A DNA stretch of 64,000 nt from Boudabousia marimammalium (lineage in GTDB: Bacteria; Actinomycetota; Actinomycetes; Actinomycetales; Actinomycetaceae), in contig NZ_MPDM01000005.1 in the NCBI RefSeq assembly GCF_001936115.1, forward strand, positions 124,001 through 188,000, written 5' to 3'. The notes under the pieces are model-generated. The model saw only the letters and a program-made list of their open reading frames with translations. It did no database searches and was not told the DNA's origin. A program made the position numbers and the translations under genes. Below, in pieces: positions 53,919 to 63,116 of the stretch. Within the stretch, counting starts at the first letter, position 1; each line of letters starts with the position of its first letter.

Positions 53919-55439
53919 GTGAACGTAATGACGGGAGCCTTCCCGCTACTAACCATCTTGGCGGTGCTGCCCCTCGCGGTTTCCGCGCTAATCTTGATGA
54001 TTCCGGCTTTGCGCGTGCAAGGCCGACCGATTGCCTTGGTCACCTCCTTGGCGGAGCTGCTCGGTTTCATCTGGATTGCCGCTACTTTCGATTACTCGCA
54101 TGCTGCGGACTTCCAGTGGGCGGAAACCTATCAGTGGATTCCTGCTTTCGGTACTTCGTGGGCGCTGGGCGTTAACGGGCTCTCCCTCGTGATGCTGCTG
54201 CTGGCTTCTGCTTTGCTCCCCATTGTGTTGGTCGCGGAGTGGGCTTTAGATTCCGAGGCCGAGGGTGGCCGCTACGCGGCTTTGCTCCTGTTCTTGCAGT
54301 TCTTCATTGTGGTGATTTTTGCGGCCCGCGACGTCTTCGTTTTCTATTTGGCTTTTGAAGCCATGCTGTTGCCGCTGTACCTGCTGATCGGCCAGTTTGG
54401 TCGCACTGAAAAGCGCGGTAAAGCCGCCCTCAAGTTCGTGATTTACTCACTGGTCGGTGGCCTGATTATGCTGGTTGGAATCATCTGGATTCCGATTACG
54501 CAGGGTTGGAAGCCGGATTCATTCCTGATGGAAAACCTGATGATGAACGGGATCGACGCGGGTAGCCCCACCGCTACCATGCTGGTGTTCCTCTCTTTCT
54601 TCATCGCTTTCGCCATTAAGGCGCCGATGGTGCCTTTGCATACTTGGCTGGCGGATGTGGCCGAGGCTGCCCGCCCGGGTACCTCCACCATTTTGGTTGG
54701 CGTCTTGGACAAGATTGGCACCTACGGCATGATCATGATCAGCTTGCGTATCTTCCCGACTGAGACGCTGGTTGCTGCGCCTTGGATTGCGGGCTTCGCC
54801 ATTCTTTCCATCCTCTACGGTGCTTTGGCGGCTTTGGGGTCAAAGAACCTGCTTCGCCTGATTTCATTCACCTCCGTGTCGCACTTCGGTTTCATGGTAA
54901 TGGCCATCTTCATTGGCTCCGCTTATGCTCTGACCGGTGCCATGGTGTACATGGTCGCTCACGGCGTCACCATTGCGGGACTGTTCTTGCTCTCCGGTGC
55001 TTTGATTCGTCGTGGCGGCACCGCCACCATTAAGGAGTACGGCGGCTTGCAACGGGTCACCCCGGTTCTTGCCGGCACCTTCTTAATGACTGGTTTGGCT
55101 TCTGTGGCACTGCCGGGTCTTTCCGGTTTCGTTCCGGAGTACATGATTTTGCTGGGCACCTACCAGGTGGCTCCTTGGGCTGCTGGGGTTTCCGTGATTT
55201 CAGTGGTCATTGCTGCTGTTTACATCCTGTTGCCTTACCAGCACATTTTCACTGGCCCGCCGGAAAAAGCGAAGCAAATCTCAGATTTGAACACGCTGGA
55301 GCGCACAGCAATTACGCCGCTTTTGGTGGCCATGGTGGTTTTGGGTGTTTGGGCTGCTCCACTGGTGAACACTGTTTCCCAGGTGGCTGACTCCACTCTG
55401 ATTGTTACGATTCATCACCTCGAAGGGAGCGCCAAGTGA
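53919..55439 (+). CDS. nuoM: NADH-quinone oxidoreductase subunit M
   Basis: A proton-pumping antiporter-like subunit of 506 residues from the GTG at 53919. It has FYLAFEAMLLPLYLLIGQFG with the essential glutamate, and AIKAPMVPLHTWLADVAEAA. The frame is open into the end of nuoL, but GGAAGGA lies 6 nt before 53919, which favours that start; an ATG at 53928 is also possible. It overlaps nuoN by 4 nt. Confidence 0.95.
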   Translation: MNVMTGAFPLLTILAVLPLAVSALILMIPALRVQGRPIALVTSLAELLGFIWIAATFDYSHAADFQWAETYQWIPAFGTSWALGVNGLSLVMLLLASALLPIVLVAEWALDSEAEGGRYAALLLFLQFFIVVIFAARDVFVFYLAFEAMLLPLYLLIGQFGRTEKRGKAALKFVIYSLVGGLIMLVGIIWIPITQGWKPDSFLMENLMMNGIDAGSPTATMLVFLSFFIAFAIKAPMVPLHTWLADVAEAARPGTSTILVGVLDKIGTYGMIMISLRIFPTETLVAAPWIAGFAILSILYGALAALGSKNLLRLISFTSVSHFGFMVMAIFIGSAYALTGAMVYMVAHGVTIAGLFLLSGALIRRGGTATIKEYGGLQRVTPVLAGTFLMTGLASVALPGLSGFVPEYMILLGTYQVAPWAAGVSVISVVIAAVYILLPYQHIFTGPPEKAKQISDLNTLERTAITPLLVAMVVLGVWAAPLVNTVSQVADSTLIVTIHHLEGSAK

Positions 55440-57004
55440 ACCCGCAAGATGCAATGGACTTCAACTGGCTGGTCATTTCCCCGATCATCATTATTCTGGG
55501 AACTGGCGTCCTCCAGGTTTTATTTGAAGCATTCGTGCCGGCGCGTGCCCGCCGCCTCACGCAACTGGTTTCCAGTTTGCTTGCGGTTGTCGCCGCTCTG
55601 GTAATGACCGCCCTAATCGATATTTGGGGCTTGGTGGATGCTCCCACTTTCGTCGCCGGATCTGATATGCTCGGTGACCATGTGGGCATCTTCGCCTCCA
55701 TGGCTCTGCTGCTGATTGCTTTCTTAGCAATCATGGTGATAGCTGACCGTACCAGCCAGCTCGATGGTGCTTTCGCTGGACAGCCCGCAGACCGTCCCGG
55801 TTCTTCCGATGAGTCGCTTACGAACCGTTTGAACTACCAGCGCACCGAGTTCTATCCGCTGGTCCTGTTCAGCTTGGGTGGCATGCTGGTCTTCGTACAG
55901 GCTGCCAGCCTCCTCACCATGTTCGTAGCTTTGGAAGTTATGTCTTTGCCGCTGTACATTCTGGCTGCCTCCGCGCGCCGTCAGCGTCTAATCAGTCAAG
56001 AGGCTGCTATCAAGTACTTCATTTTGGGTGCTTTCTCTTCGGCGTTCTTCCTGATGGGTACCGCTTTCCTGTATGGCGCCCTCGGCAATATCAACCTCGC
56101 GTTGATTCCGGCGAATCGTCTGCCCGAGTTCCTCGGGCAGTATGGCCTGAATGTGCTCTTGCTCTGGTTCGTGGGTGCGCTTTTGGTGACTGTCGGCCTG
56201 CTCTTCAAGGTTGCGGCAGCCCCCTTCCATGCTTGGACCCCGGATGTTTATCAGGGAGCTCCCACTCCCATCACTGGTTTCATGGCTGCCGGCGTTAAGA
56301 TTGCCGCTTTCGTAGCTTTGCTTCGTGTGCTTGCCACTACAGCCGTCGCCTTGTTCCCCTACATGCAGACCATGATTTGGGTAATCGCCGTGCTGACCAT
56401 TGTGGTTGGCACTGTGATGGGTCTACGTCAAAATGACATCAAGCGAATGCTGGCCTACTCTTCGATTGCTCACGCTGGCTTCCTGCTGATTGCCGTGGTT
56501 GGTAAAGGGACTGTTGTTACCGGGAACGTGGGTGCCTTGCTGTTCTACCTGCTGACCTATGGCATTGCCACGATTGGTGCCTTCGGTATCATCACCTTGG
56601 TACGCAACCGGGATGGGGAAGGTAATATCACCGGCGAAGCAACCGACATGTCCAAGTGGGCTGGCCTAGGTAAGACCAATCCTTGGTTAGCTGCCAGCAT
56701 GTCCGTCTTGTTGCTTTCCTTCGCGGGTATCCCGTTGACCGCTGGCTTCATGGCCAAGTTCTGGGTCTTCGCTTCCGCTGCCAGCCAGGGTGGAACCTTG
56801 CTGGTAGTGATCGCAGTGTTGGCCTCTGCGGCGACCGCGGTCTTCTACTTCCGACTAATCCGTACCATGTACTTCCTCGCCCCCAGTGAGAAGATAGCGG
56901 TTGTAACTTCGGAGGGCCTGAGCTCCTTCGCTATCACCGTCAGCGTCCTGCTGACCGTGCTGCTGGGCCTGTTCCCCACCGTTGTTATGAATCTGATTAG
57001 CTAG
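55436..57004 (+). CDS. nuoN: NADH-quinone oxidoreductase subunit N
   Basis: A 522-residue antiporter-like subunit and the last gene of the complex I operon. Core motifs are TMFVALEVMSLPLYILAA and VAAAPFHAWTPDVYQGAPTP, which holds the pump lysine/histidine region. The start is a GTG at 55436. The stop overlaps a perfect TATAAT region for the next gene, so the polyprenyl synthase can also be transcribed separately. Confidence 0.96.
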   Translation: MNPQDAMDFNWLVISPIIIILGTGVLQVLFEAFVPARARRLTQLVSSLLAVVAALVMTALIDIWGLVDAPTFVAGSDMLGDHVGIFASMALLLIAFLAIMVIADRTSQLDGAFAGQPADRPGSSDESLTNRLNYQRTEFYPLVLFSLGGMLVFVQAASLLTMFVALEVMSLPLYILAASARRQRLISQEAAIKYFILGAFSSAFFLMGTAFLYGALGNINLALIPANRLPEFLGQYGLNVLLLWFVGALLVTVGLLFKVAAAPFHAWTPDVYQGAPTPITGFMAAGVKIAAFVALLRVLATTAVALFPYMQTMIWVIAVLTIVVGTVMGLRQNDIKRMLAYSSIAHAGFLLIAVVGKGTVVTGNVGALLFYLLTYGIATIGAFGIITLVRNRDGEGNITGEATDMSKWAGLGKTNPWLAASMSVLLLSFAGIPLTAGFMAKFWVFASAASQGGTLLVVIAVLASAATAVFYFRLIRTMYFLAPSEKIAVVTSEGLSSFAITVSVLLTVLLGLFPTVVMNLIS

Positions 57005-57006
57005 GT

Positions 57007-57012
57007 TATAAT
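57007..57012 (+). promoter_or_regulatory. Consensus -10 box placed for a leaderless mRNA
   Basis: A perfect TATAAT lies only 6 nt before the GTG at 57019, so transcription would begin at or next to the start codon. The weak TTGTTA at 56982-56987 is a possible -35 with long spacing. The annotated GTG has no Shine-Dalgarno, consistent with leaderless initiation, which is common in Actinobacteria. Confidence 0.5.
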
Positions 57013-57018
57013 AGGGCC

Positions 57019-58026
57019 GTGAACGTCCAGGTACCTAATCTAAATCACCCGGAGCTCCAGGACCAGATTGTTGGTCGTCTGGAGCGGGTGGAAGAGCTCC
57101 TATTCCAGCAAGTCCAGGGTTCAGGTGAACTTGTTGACCCGCTGACCAAGCATTTGGTTTCGGCTGGTGGCAAGCGGATGCGTCCGCTTCTGGTGATGAT
57201 TTGTGGCCTGTTGGGAGAGACTCCGGATGAGGAAGCACTGATTCGGGCCGCTGCGTCCGTTGAGCTTACCCACCTGGCCACGCTCTACCATGATGATGTG
57301 ATGGACTCCGCCCCGCAGCGTCGGGGTGTGCCTTCCGCTCAGATTGAGTGGGGTAACAACCGTGCCATCTTGGCTGGGGATGTGCTGTTCGCGCGAGCTT
57401 CACGGCTCACTGCACAGCTGGGTACTGAAGCGGTCGACTATCATGCGAAGACCTTTGAACGGCTTTGCCTAGGCCAGTTGAATGAAACTTTTGGTCCTGC
57501 TGAGGGGCAAGATAAGGTAGAGTTCTACCTGCAGGTTCTGGCTGATAAGACTGGTTCTCTGGTTGCTTCCGCCGCCTACTTTGGGGCGCTCTACTCGGGG
57601 TCTTCTGAGGAGATTCAGTCAGCTGTGAGCACCTATGCGGAACGTGTTGGGGTCGCTTTCCAGATCGCCGACGATATCTTGGACCTGGTTTCGCCCGGTG
57701 AGGTTTCCGGGAAAACTCCGGGCACTGACTTGCGTGAAGGCGTGGATACTCTGCCGGTGCTCTTGTTGCGCGCTCGCGCGGCACGGGGCGAGGGAGACAA
57801 TGAGGACGCCCGTATCCTTGATGCCTTGGCGGAAGATTTGAGTTCGGATGTCGCCTTGTCTCGGGTAGTGGAAATGCTAGTCAACAATCGGGTGATTGAT
57901 GAGACCCGCAAATTGGCGCGTAAAGCAATCGACCATGCCCTTGAAGCACTGGAGCCACTGCCGCAAAGTGAGGCTAAAGATATGCTGGTGCAGTTCGCTG
58001 AACTGACCATCGACCGGGCCGTCTAA
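57019..58026 (+). CDS. Polyprenyl diphosphate synthase (menaquinone side chain)
   Basis: A 335-residue trans-isoprenyl diphosphate synthase. The first aspartate-rich motif is in LYHDDVMDSAPQRRG and the second in AFQIADDILDLVSPGE. Chain length cannot be read with certainty. The location next to the nuo operon and menJ, as with Rv0562 (grcC1) in M. tuberculosis, points to the side chain of menaquinone. The start is a GTG 14 bp after nuoN, with a consensus -10 box just upstream. Confidence 0.93.
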   Translation: MNVQVPNLNHPELQDQIVGRLERVEELLFQQVQGSGELVDPLTKHLVSAGGKRMRPLLVMICGLLGETPDEEALIRAAASVELTHLATLYHDDVMDSAPQRRGVPSAQIEWGNNRAILAGDVLFARASRLTAQLGTEAVDYHAKTFERLCLGQLNETFGPAEGQDKVEFYLQVLADKTGSLVASAAYFGALYSGSSEEIQSAVSTYAERVGVAFQIADDILDLVSPGEVSGKTPGTDLREGVDTLPVLLLRARAARGEGDNEDARILDALAEDLSSDVALSRVVEMLVNNRVIDETRKLARKAIDHALEALEPLPQSEAKDMLVQFAELTIDRAV

Positions 58027-58127
58027 AGATTTCAGCTCCACCTAATCAGCTAGGTTAGGGTGGACTTTCCTCCGCACGTTTTCCACGTTAGAATGACACA
58101 GGTTAAGAAAATACTTCGGAGGTTCCA

Positions 58128-59558
58128 GTGTCCAATCGCCCCTTAAGCGTCGCCGTAATCGGTGCCGGCCCGGCCGGTATCTATGCTTCAGACATTCTGT
58201 CCAAATCGGAACTAGACGTACAGATTGACCTGTTCGAGGCGCTCCCCGCACCCTATGGCTTGGTTCGCTACGGTGTGGCCCCTGATCATCCGCGTATTAA
58301 GCAGATTATCACCGCCCTGTACCGGATCCTCCAGCGCGGCGATATTCGCCTCCTCGCTAACGTGAAAGTGGGGGAGGACATCACCGTTGAGGACCTCCAC
58401 GAGCACTACGACGCCATTATTTTGGCTACCGGCGCGGACCGGGATCGTCCGCTCAACATTCCGGGCATCGATTTGCCGCAAAGCTATGGCGCTGCGGATT
58501 TTGTTTACTGGTATGACGGTCACCCCGACTACCCGCGCACTTGGCCGCTGGAGGCCAAAGAGATTGCCGTTCTGGGAGTCGGAAATGTGGCCTTGGATGT
58601 GGCCCGCGTCCTCTCTAAGCATCCGCAAGACATTCTGGTTACCGAAATCCCTGCGAATGTTTACGCTGGCCTGCTGGACAACCCTGTCACTGACGTGCAC
58701 GTATTCGGTCGCCGTGGCCCCGCCCAGGTGAAGTTCTCCCCACTGGAGTTGCGTGAACTGGGTCATGTCCCCGACGTTGACGTGATTGTTTACGAGGAAG
58801 ATTTTGACTTCGACGAGGGGTCACAGGCTGCGATTAAGAACTCGAATCAGACCAAGCAGGTGGTGAAAACCCTGACTAACTATGCGATGAAAGATCCCGA
58901 AGAGCAGACCGCTTCACGGCGCATCCATATTCATATGTTCCACTCGCCCTCGGAAATCTTGGCTGACGAAAACGGAAACGTTCGCGCTATCCGGACTGAA
59001 CGCACCAAGCTGGACGGTAACGGCGGAGTTGTCGGAACCGGAGAATTCGTGGACACCCCCGTACAGGCGGTGTACCGGGCGGTGGGCTACTTCTCTTCAC
59101 CCATTGAGGGGCTGCCCTTCGATAATCAGCGGGGCGTGATTCCCTCCCAGCAGGGACGCGTCACCGATCTGGAAGGCAATGTGCTCCCCGGAGTTTACGC
59201 GACCGGATGGATTCGGCGCGGCCCGGTCGGTCTAATTGGCTCCACTAAATCTGATGCGGCTGAAACCATCTCTAAACTGGTTGAGGATGCGCAGGCTGGA
59301 CGTCTCCACGCCACCACTGATGCGGTGGGTCACGAAGCCATGATTAAACTGCTCGAAGAGCGGGGGATTCCTTACACCACTTGGCAGGGTTGGGAGCTGC
59401 TCGACGCCTATGAGCGCAAGCTCGGTGAAGACTACGGTCAACTCCCCGACGGTAAGGGCATGCGTGAGCGTGTCAAGGTGGTTTCCCGCAAGGCAATGAC
59501 CGCGATTTCCCGCCAAGAAGAAATCCCTGCCGACCTCATCGGTCAGGACGGAGAGTAG
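58128..59558 (+). CDS. FprA-type ferredoxin/adrenodoxin-NADP reductase (FAD)
   Basis: A 476-residue flavoprotein of the adrenodoxin reductase family. The FAD motif is VAVIGAGPAGIYASDILSKS and the NADP motif is VLGVGNVALDVARVLS. The segment GYFSSPIEGLPFDNQRG and the end GWIRRGPVGLIGSTKSDA are typical of mycobacterial FprA. It moves electrons between NADPH and ferredoxins. The start is a GTG at 58128 with CGGAGGTTCC before it. Confidence 0.92.
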   Translation: MSNRPLSVAVIGAGPAGIYASDILSKSELDVQIDLFEALPAPYGLVRYGVAPDHPRIKQIITALYRILQRGDIRLLANVKVGEDITVEDLHEHYDAIILATGADRDRPLNIPGIDLPQSYGAADFVYWYDGHPDYPRTWPLEAKEIAVLGVGNVALDVARVLSKHPQDILVTEIPANVYAGLLDNPVTDVHVFGRRGPAQVKFSPLELRELGHVPDVDVIVYEEDFDFDEGSQAAIKNSNQTKQVVKTLTNYAMKDPEEQTASRRIHIHMFHSPSEILADENGNVRAIRTERTKLDGNGGVVGTGEFVDTPVQAVYRAVGYFSSPIEGLPFDNQRGVIPSQQGRVTDLEGNVLPGVYATGWIRRGPVGLIGSTKSDAAETISKLVEDAQAGRLHATTDAVGHEAMIKLLEERGIPYTTWQGWELLDAYERKLGEDYGQLPDGKGMRERVKVVSRKAMTAISRQEEIPADLIGQDGE

Positions 59559-59634
59559 CCTCCTCGTCTTAGCCCTCGGCTAAGAATGGCTCAGCCCGGG
59601 TGCTAAAGAACCCCGCATTGCGTAAATTGGCGTT

Positions 59635-60492
59635 ATGCACAAACATTACAACGGGCTGAAAACAGTGGCACTAATCGCCTCGCTGATAGCTTTGCTTACC
59701 CTGGTGGGTTGGCTCATCGCTAACGCGACCGGCAACTCCATCTTCTTGTGGCTTTTTGCACTACTGGGCGTGGGCAGCACCGCCTACAGTTACTGGAATT
59801 CGGATAAGCTGGCGCTTCGCTCCATGGGCGCATACCCGGTCACCGAGGCGCAGGCTCCCCAGCTTTATCGGATTGTCCGGCAGCTTTCACAGTCCGCGAA
59901 TCAGCCGATGCCTAGGCTTTATATCTCCCCCCAGTTGCAACCGAACGCTTTCGCTACTGGGCGAGACCCAGAGCATGCGGCGGTGTGCTGCACGGAAGGC
60001 ATCTTGCAGATCCTTGATGAGCGAGAGCTCAGGGGAGTGCTCGGACATGAGCTTATGCACGTGTACAATCGCGATATTTTGACTTCCTCTATGGCCGGCG
60101 GCATTGCCGGCATAATTAGCTCCCTCGGCACCATGTTCATGTGGGGATCCATGGGTCGAAGCCGTGAAGATCGTGGCAATGGCCTGGCAGTAATCTTGCT
60201 GGCTTTCCTTGCGCCTTTGGCAGCTAGCGTGATTCAGCTGGCAGTTTCGCGCACGCGAGAGTTTGATGCTGACGAGGATGGCGCGAAACTAACCAACGAC
60301 CCTTTGGCTTTAGCATCAGCTTTGAAAAAGCTAGATGCCGGAACTACCCGTGCGCCGATGCGTGACCCGCGGGTGAAAACTGTTTCCCACCTGATGATTG
60401 CGAATCCGCTAGGTGGCTTGAGGTCACTCTTTTCCACGCATCCGCCCATGGCGGAGCGGATTGCGCGGTTAGAGCGGATGGCCGGTTACTAG
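59635..60492 (+). CDS. htpX: Membrane zinc metalloprotease HtpX
   Basis: A 285-residue M48 membrane protease. Two N-terminal helices are followed by the zinc motif HELMH (GVLGHELMHVYNRDI) and the third-ligand glutamate in SRTREFDADEDGAKL. Another pair of helices lies between them (SSMAGGIAGIISSLGTMFMW, then VILLAFLAPLAASVIQLAVS). It degrades damaged membrane proteins. Its place between the polyprenyl synthase/FprA genes and yajQ matches the Rv0562-Rv0563-Rv0566c order in mycobacteria. Confidence 0.93.
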   Translation: MHKHYNGLKTVALIASLIALLTLVGWLIANATGNSIFLWLFALLGVGSTAYSYWNSDKLALRSMGAYPVTEAQAPQLYRIVRQLSQSANQPMPRLYISPQLQPNAFATGRDPEHAAVCCTEGILQILDERELRGVLGHELMHVYNRDILTSSMAGGIAGIISSLGTMFMWGSMGRSREDRGNGLAVILLAFLAPLAASVIQLAVSRTREFDADEDGAKLTNDPLALASALKKLDAGTTRAPMRDPRVKTVSHLMIANPLGGLRSLFSTHPPMAERIARLERMAGY

Positions 60493-60508
60493 AAGGCTCT
60501 AGTCAGGT

Positions 60509-61003
60509 TCAGCGGTAGTTCACGAACTGCAAGGCGGCGTCAAGGTCTTTGCCCTTGAGTAAGCTGATGACTTCCTGCAGGTTGTCACGGGACTTGGAGG
60601 AGACGCGAACTTCGTCACCTTGAATCTGCGCCTTCACCCCCTTGGGGCCTTCATCACGAATAATTTTCGTAATCTTCTTCGCAATTTCTTGGCTCAGGCC
60701 TTCGCGGAGGGTGCCGGCCAGAATGTAAATCTTGCCGGAAGCCTTGGGTTGTTTATCTCCCAAATCGAGGGCTTTGAGGCTTACACCACGCTTAACCAGC
60801 TTGGATTGCAGGACATCAAGGATCGCCAGCACGCGCTCATCGGAGTTAGCTTTCATGGTGACGGTTTCACCCTTGAACTCGATTTCCGCATCAACACCGC
60901 GGAAATCATAGCGTTGGGACACCTCTTTAGCCGCCTGATTGACAGCGTTATCAACCTCTTGACGGTCCACTTTACTGACAATATCGAATGACGAATCAGC
61001 CAT
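60509..61003 (-). CDS. YajQ family nucleotide-binding protein
   Basis: A 164-residue YajQ/UPF0234 protein. It begins [20 protein letters not shown] and has the two ferredoxin-like halves ([39 protein letters not shown]), ending [10 protein letters not shown]. Some proteobacterial members bind c-di-GMP and act on transcription; the role in Actinobacteria is not established. It is convergent with htpX and faces away from the tRNA cluster. Confidence 0.93.
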   Translation of the reverse strand: MADSSFDIVSKVDRQEVDNAVNQAAKEVSQRYDFRGVDAEIEFKGETVTMKANSDERVLAILDVLQSKLVKRGVSLKALDLGDKQPKASGKIYILAGTLREGLSQEIAKKITKIIRDEGPKGVKAQIQGDEVRVSSKSRDNLQEVISLLKGKDLDAALQFVNYR

Positions 61004-61157
61004 TTTTCTCTCCTCAATCTAATCGGTGAATATGAATCATATTGTAGTCGAGAATAAAATGTGAGGTAGCACGCCTTCCCCAATTGGCGTTTAGTCCAAG
61101 TTATTTGTTATGATTTTCCGGCAACAACGTTTAACGCTAAATAAACGTTCACTGCAT

Positions 61158-61239
61158 GGCGGGTTACCCGAGTGGCCAAAGGGAGCTGACTGTAAATCAG
61201 CCGCGGAATGCTTCGGGGGTTCGAATCCCTCACCCGCCA
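61158..61239 (+). tRNA. tRNA-Tyr (GTA)
   Basis: An 82-nt class II tRNA with a long variable arm. The acceptor arm GGCGGGT pairs with ACCCGCC and discriminator A61239. The anticodon GTA is at 61192-61194. The T loop is TTCGAAT. CCA is not fully encoded. Confidence 0.95.
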
Positions 61240-61322
61240 CCCATCACAAAATGTGATGTTAACGTCTGGAATGACTTTCCAGTTGCAGAGTGCCTATCTG
61301 TTTCTGTAAAGTAGCCTGCGTT

Positions 61323-61395
61323 GCCCCGATAGCTCAGTCGGCAGAGCATCTCCATGGTAAGGAGAAGGTCAAGGGTTCGATTCCCTTTCGGGGCT
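61323..61395 (+). tRNA. tRNA-Thr (GGT)
   Basis: A 73-nt tRNA. The acceptor GCCCCGA pairs with TCGGGGC, discriminator T61395. The D-arm is AGCTCAGTCGGCAGAGC. The anticodon GGT is at 61356-61358. The T loop is TTCGATT. It is the second of three tRNAs before rpmG. Confidence 0.95.
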
Positions 61396-61425
61396 CTGGT
61401 AGTGACCGGAGACGGTCCCGCCTTT

Positions 61426-61499
61426 GGCGGGGTAGCTCAGTTGGTGAGAGCGCACGACTCATAATCGTGAGGTCGCGGGTTCGAACCCCGCCCCCGCTA
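61426..61499 (+). tRNA. tRNA-Met (CAT)
   Basis: A 74-nt tRNA. The acceptor GGCGGGG pairs with CCCCGCT, the first pair being G-U. The anticodon CAT is at 61460-61462, in the loop CTCATAA. The T arm is GCGGG-TTCGAAC-CCCGC. The terminal pair and anticodon stem fit elongator tRNA-Met rather than the initiator, which has an unpaired 1-72. Confidence 0.93.
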
Positions 61500-61558
61500 C
61501 CGTAAGTGTCTGTCCAAGCCGCTCGGAGCGGCATTATTTATAGAAGCGAGGGAATACC

Positions 61559-61729
61559 GTGGCAAGCAAGTCCGCAGACGTTCGCCCGAAGATCACTCTG
61601 GCATGCTCCGTGTGCAAAGAGCGTAACTACATCACTAAGAAGAACCGTCGCAATACTCCTGACCGCCTAGAGCTGGCCAAGTACTGCCCACGTTGTAATA
61701 AGTCTACTCCTCACAAGGAGACCCGCTAA
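61559..61729 (+). CDS. rpmG: 50S ribosomal protein L33
   Basis: A 56-residue ribosomal protein bL33. It is the zinc-binding (C+) form: CSVC at residues 16-19 and CPRC near residue 43. The start is a GTG at 61559 with GAGGGAATACC before it. It follows the tRNA cluster, as in Streptomyces and Mycobacterium. The fatty-acid dehydratase genes that follow in mycolate producers are absent, and a terminator and murB come instead. Confidence 0.95.
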   Translation: MASKSADVRPKITLACSVCKERNYITKKNRRNTPDRLELAKYCPRCNKSTPHKETR

Positions 61730-61757
61730 GTAGAATCCCTTCGGGGCTACCGCGTCG

Positions 61758-61792
61758 GACCGTCACCAATGGTGACGGTCTTTTGGTTTTTA
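61758..61792 (+). terminator. Rho-independent terminator after rpmG
   Basis: A 10-bp perfect stem, GACCGTCACC at 61758-61767 and its complement at 61771-61780, with a 3-nt loop, followed by TTTTGGTTTTT. It ends the tRNA-rpmG transcript before murB. Confidence 0.9.
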
Positions 61793-61883
61793 TCGGGTAT
61801 TCCCGGTTGGAAGAGAATCAGCTGAGCGTTAAAGCGTGCTTCAGGCCATGAAGCTGAAAACGAAGGTACGGTAATCTGGAGCT

Positions 61884-63080
61884 ATGGCAGAAAATAAATT
61901 TGTTCCCCTTCACGAGGTCTCATCCCACCGCATTCGCGTAGATTTAGCGGCACCGAGATTCTCTGAGCTCACCACCATGGGGGTAGGTGGTCCCATTGAA
62001 AACTATGTGGAAGCGCAAACAGAGACTGAGCTCATTGATGCTATCCAGGAAGCCGACGCAGCCGGGAGGCCGCTTTTCGTCCTCGGCGGCGGCTCCAATA
62101 CGGTTGCCTCTGACGAGAAATTTGCGGGCACTGTAGTGCGCGATATACGTCAAGAAGTCACCCTTGATGATGACTCTTCCTGCGGTGGCGCCTCAGTTAC
62201 TGCCACTGCCGGTGTCAGCTGGGATGATTTCGTTGCTTACGTTGTCAACCAAGAATGGATGGGAGTCGAAGCACTCTCCGGGATTCCTGGCACAGTCGGG
62301 GCCGCCCCGGTCCAAAATATTGGTGCATACGGACAAGAAGTAGCTGAGACGATTGCTTCAGTGCGCGTTTGGGATCGGTTGGAGTCTCGTGCCCGCACCC
62401 TCGCCCTCGTCGACCTAGAGCTGGAATACCGCAACTCAATCTTGAAACGCTCCCTCACCGACCCGGAAGTGGGTGGCGGACGCACCTGGGGGCCCACCGG
62501 CAGATGGGTGGTACTTTCCGTCAGCTTCCAGTTCCGTCACGCTTCACTGTCCGCCCCCATCCGCTACGGGCAACTAGCCAATGCATTGGGACTGAAAATA
62601 GGGGAGCGGGCAGACTCTCAGGCTGTCCGTGCAGCCGTCTTAGAGATCCGCCGGAGCAAAGGCATGGTCCTAGATGATGCCGATCGTGACACCTGGTCCT
62701 CAGGGTCATTCTTCACTAACCCAATAGTTTCCGATGCCGTCGCGGAGCAGCTACCGGAGGACGCTCCCCGCTTCCCGGTGGAGAACCGTGCCCTGTCCGT
62801 AGGCATCGACATGCAGGCGCCCACTTTGCCCGGCATCAAGAAAGTCTCAGCCGCCTGGCTGATTCAACATGCCGGTTTCACCACCGGATACCGTCTGGAC
62901 GAGGGTAGTGATGCAGCTTTGTCTTCGCGACATAGCCTCGCTATTACGAACCGCGGAAATGCCAACGGGGATGACATCATTGCCCTCAGCGACCAGATTA
63001 GGACCGGGGTGAGGGCAAAATACGGCATCGATTTACACCCTGAACCGGTAATCATTAAACCGAGTACACCCTCGGCCTAA
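61884..63080 (+). CDS. murB: UDP-N-acetylmuramate dehydrogenase MurB
   Basis: A 398-residue FAD enzyme that reduces UDP-GlcNAc-enolpyruvate in peptidoglycan synthesis. FAD-binding segments are LGGGSNTVASDEKF and ALSGIPGTVGAAPVQNIGAY. The active-site serine loop is SSGSFFTNPI, with the late glutamate region DLHPEPVII. It is longer than E. coli type I MurB by an internal insertion, normal for Actinobacteria. It begins 104 bp after the rpmG terminator with its own promoter region. Confidence 0.96.
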   Translation: MAENKFVPLHEVSSHRIRVDLAAPRFSELTTMGVGGPIENYVEAQTETELIDAIQEADAAGRPLFVLGGGSNTVASDEKFAGTVVRDIRQEVTLDDDSSCGGASVTATAGVSWDDFVAYVVNQEWMGVEALSGIPGTVGAAPVQNIGAYGQEVAETIASVRVWDRLESRARTLALVDLELEYRNSILKRSLTDPEVGGGRTWGPTGRWVVLSVSFQFRHASLSAPIRYGQLANALGLKIGERADSQAVRAAVLEIRRSKGMVLDDADRDTWSSGSFFTNPIVSDAVAEQLPEDAPRFPVENRALSVGIDMQAPTLPGIKKVSAAWLIQHAGFTTGYRLDEGSDAALSSRHSLAITNRGNANGDDIIALSDQIRTGVRAKYGIDLHPEPVIIKPSTPSA

Positions 63081-63116
63081 ACTAACCGAAAAAATAGATT
63101 AAAGAACGGAGATAAC

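Noticed and set aside
61242-61258. 7-bp hairpin (CATCACA/TGTGATG) after tRNA-Tyr as a terminator
   Set aside because: A short stem with no real T-tract; the three tRNAs and rpmG look like one transcript ending at 61758-61792.
61290-61505. Open frame across tRNA-Thr and tRNA-Met
   Set aside because: It lies over two well-folded tRNA genes.
576-63076. Reading the CCCTCGG motif as a replication-strand-polarised (KOPS/AIMS-like) signal
   Set aside because: The two orientations are mixed along the window (roughly 19 against 28), without the strong strand bias such signals show.
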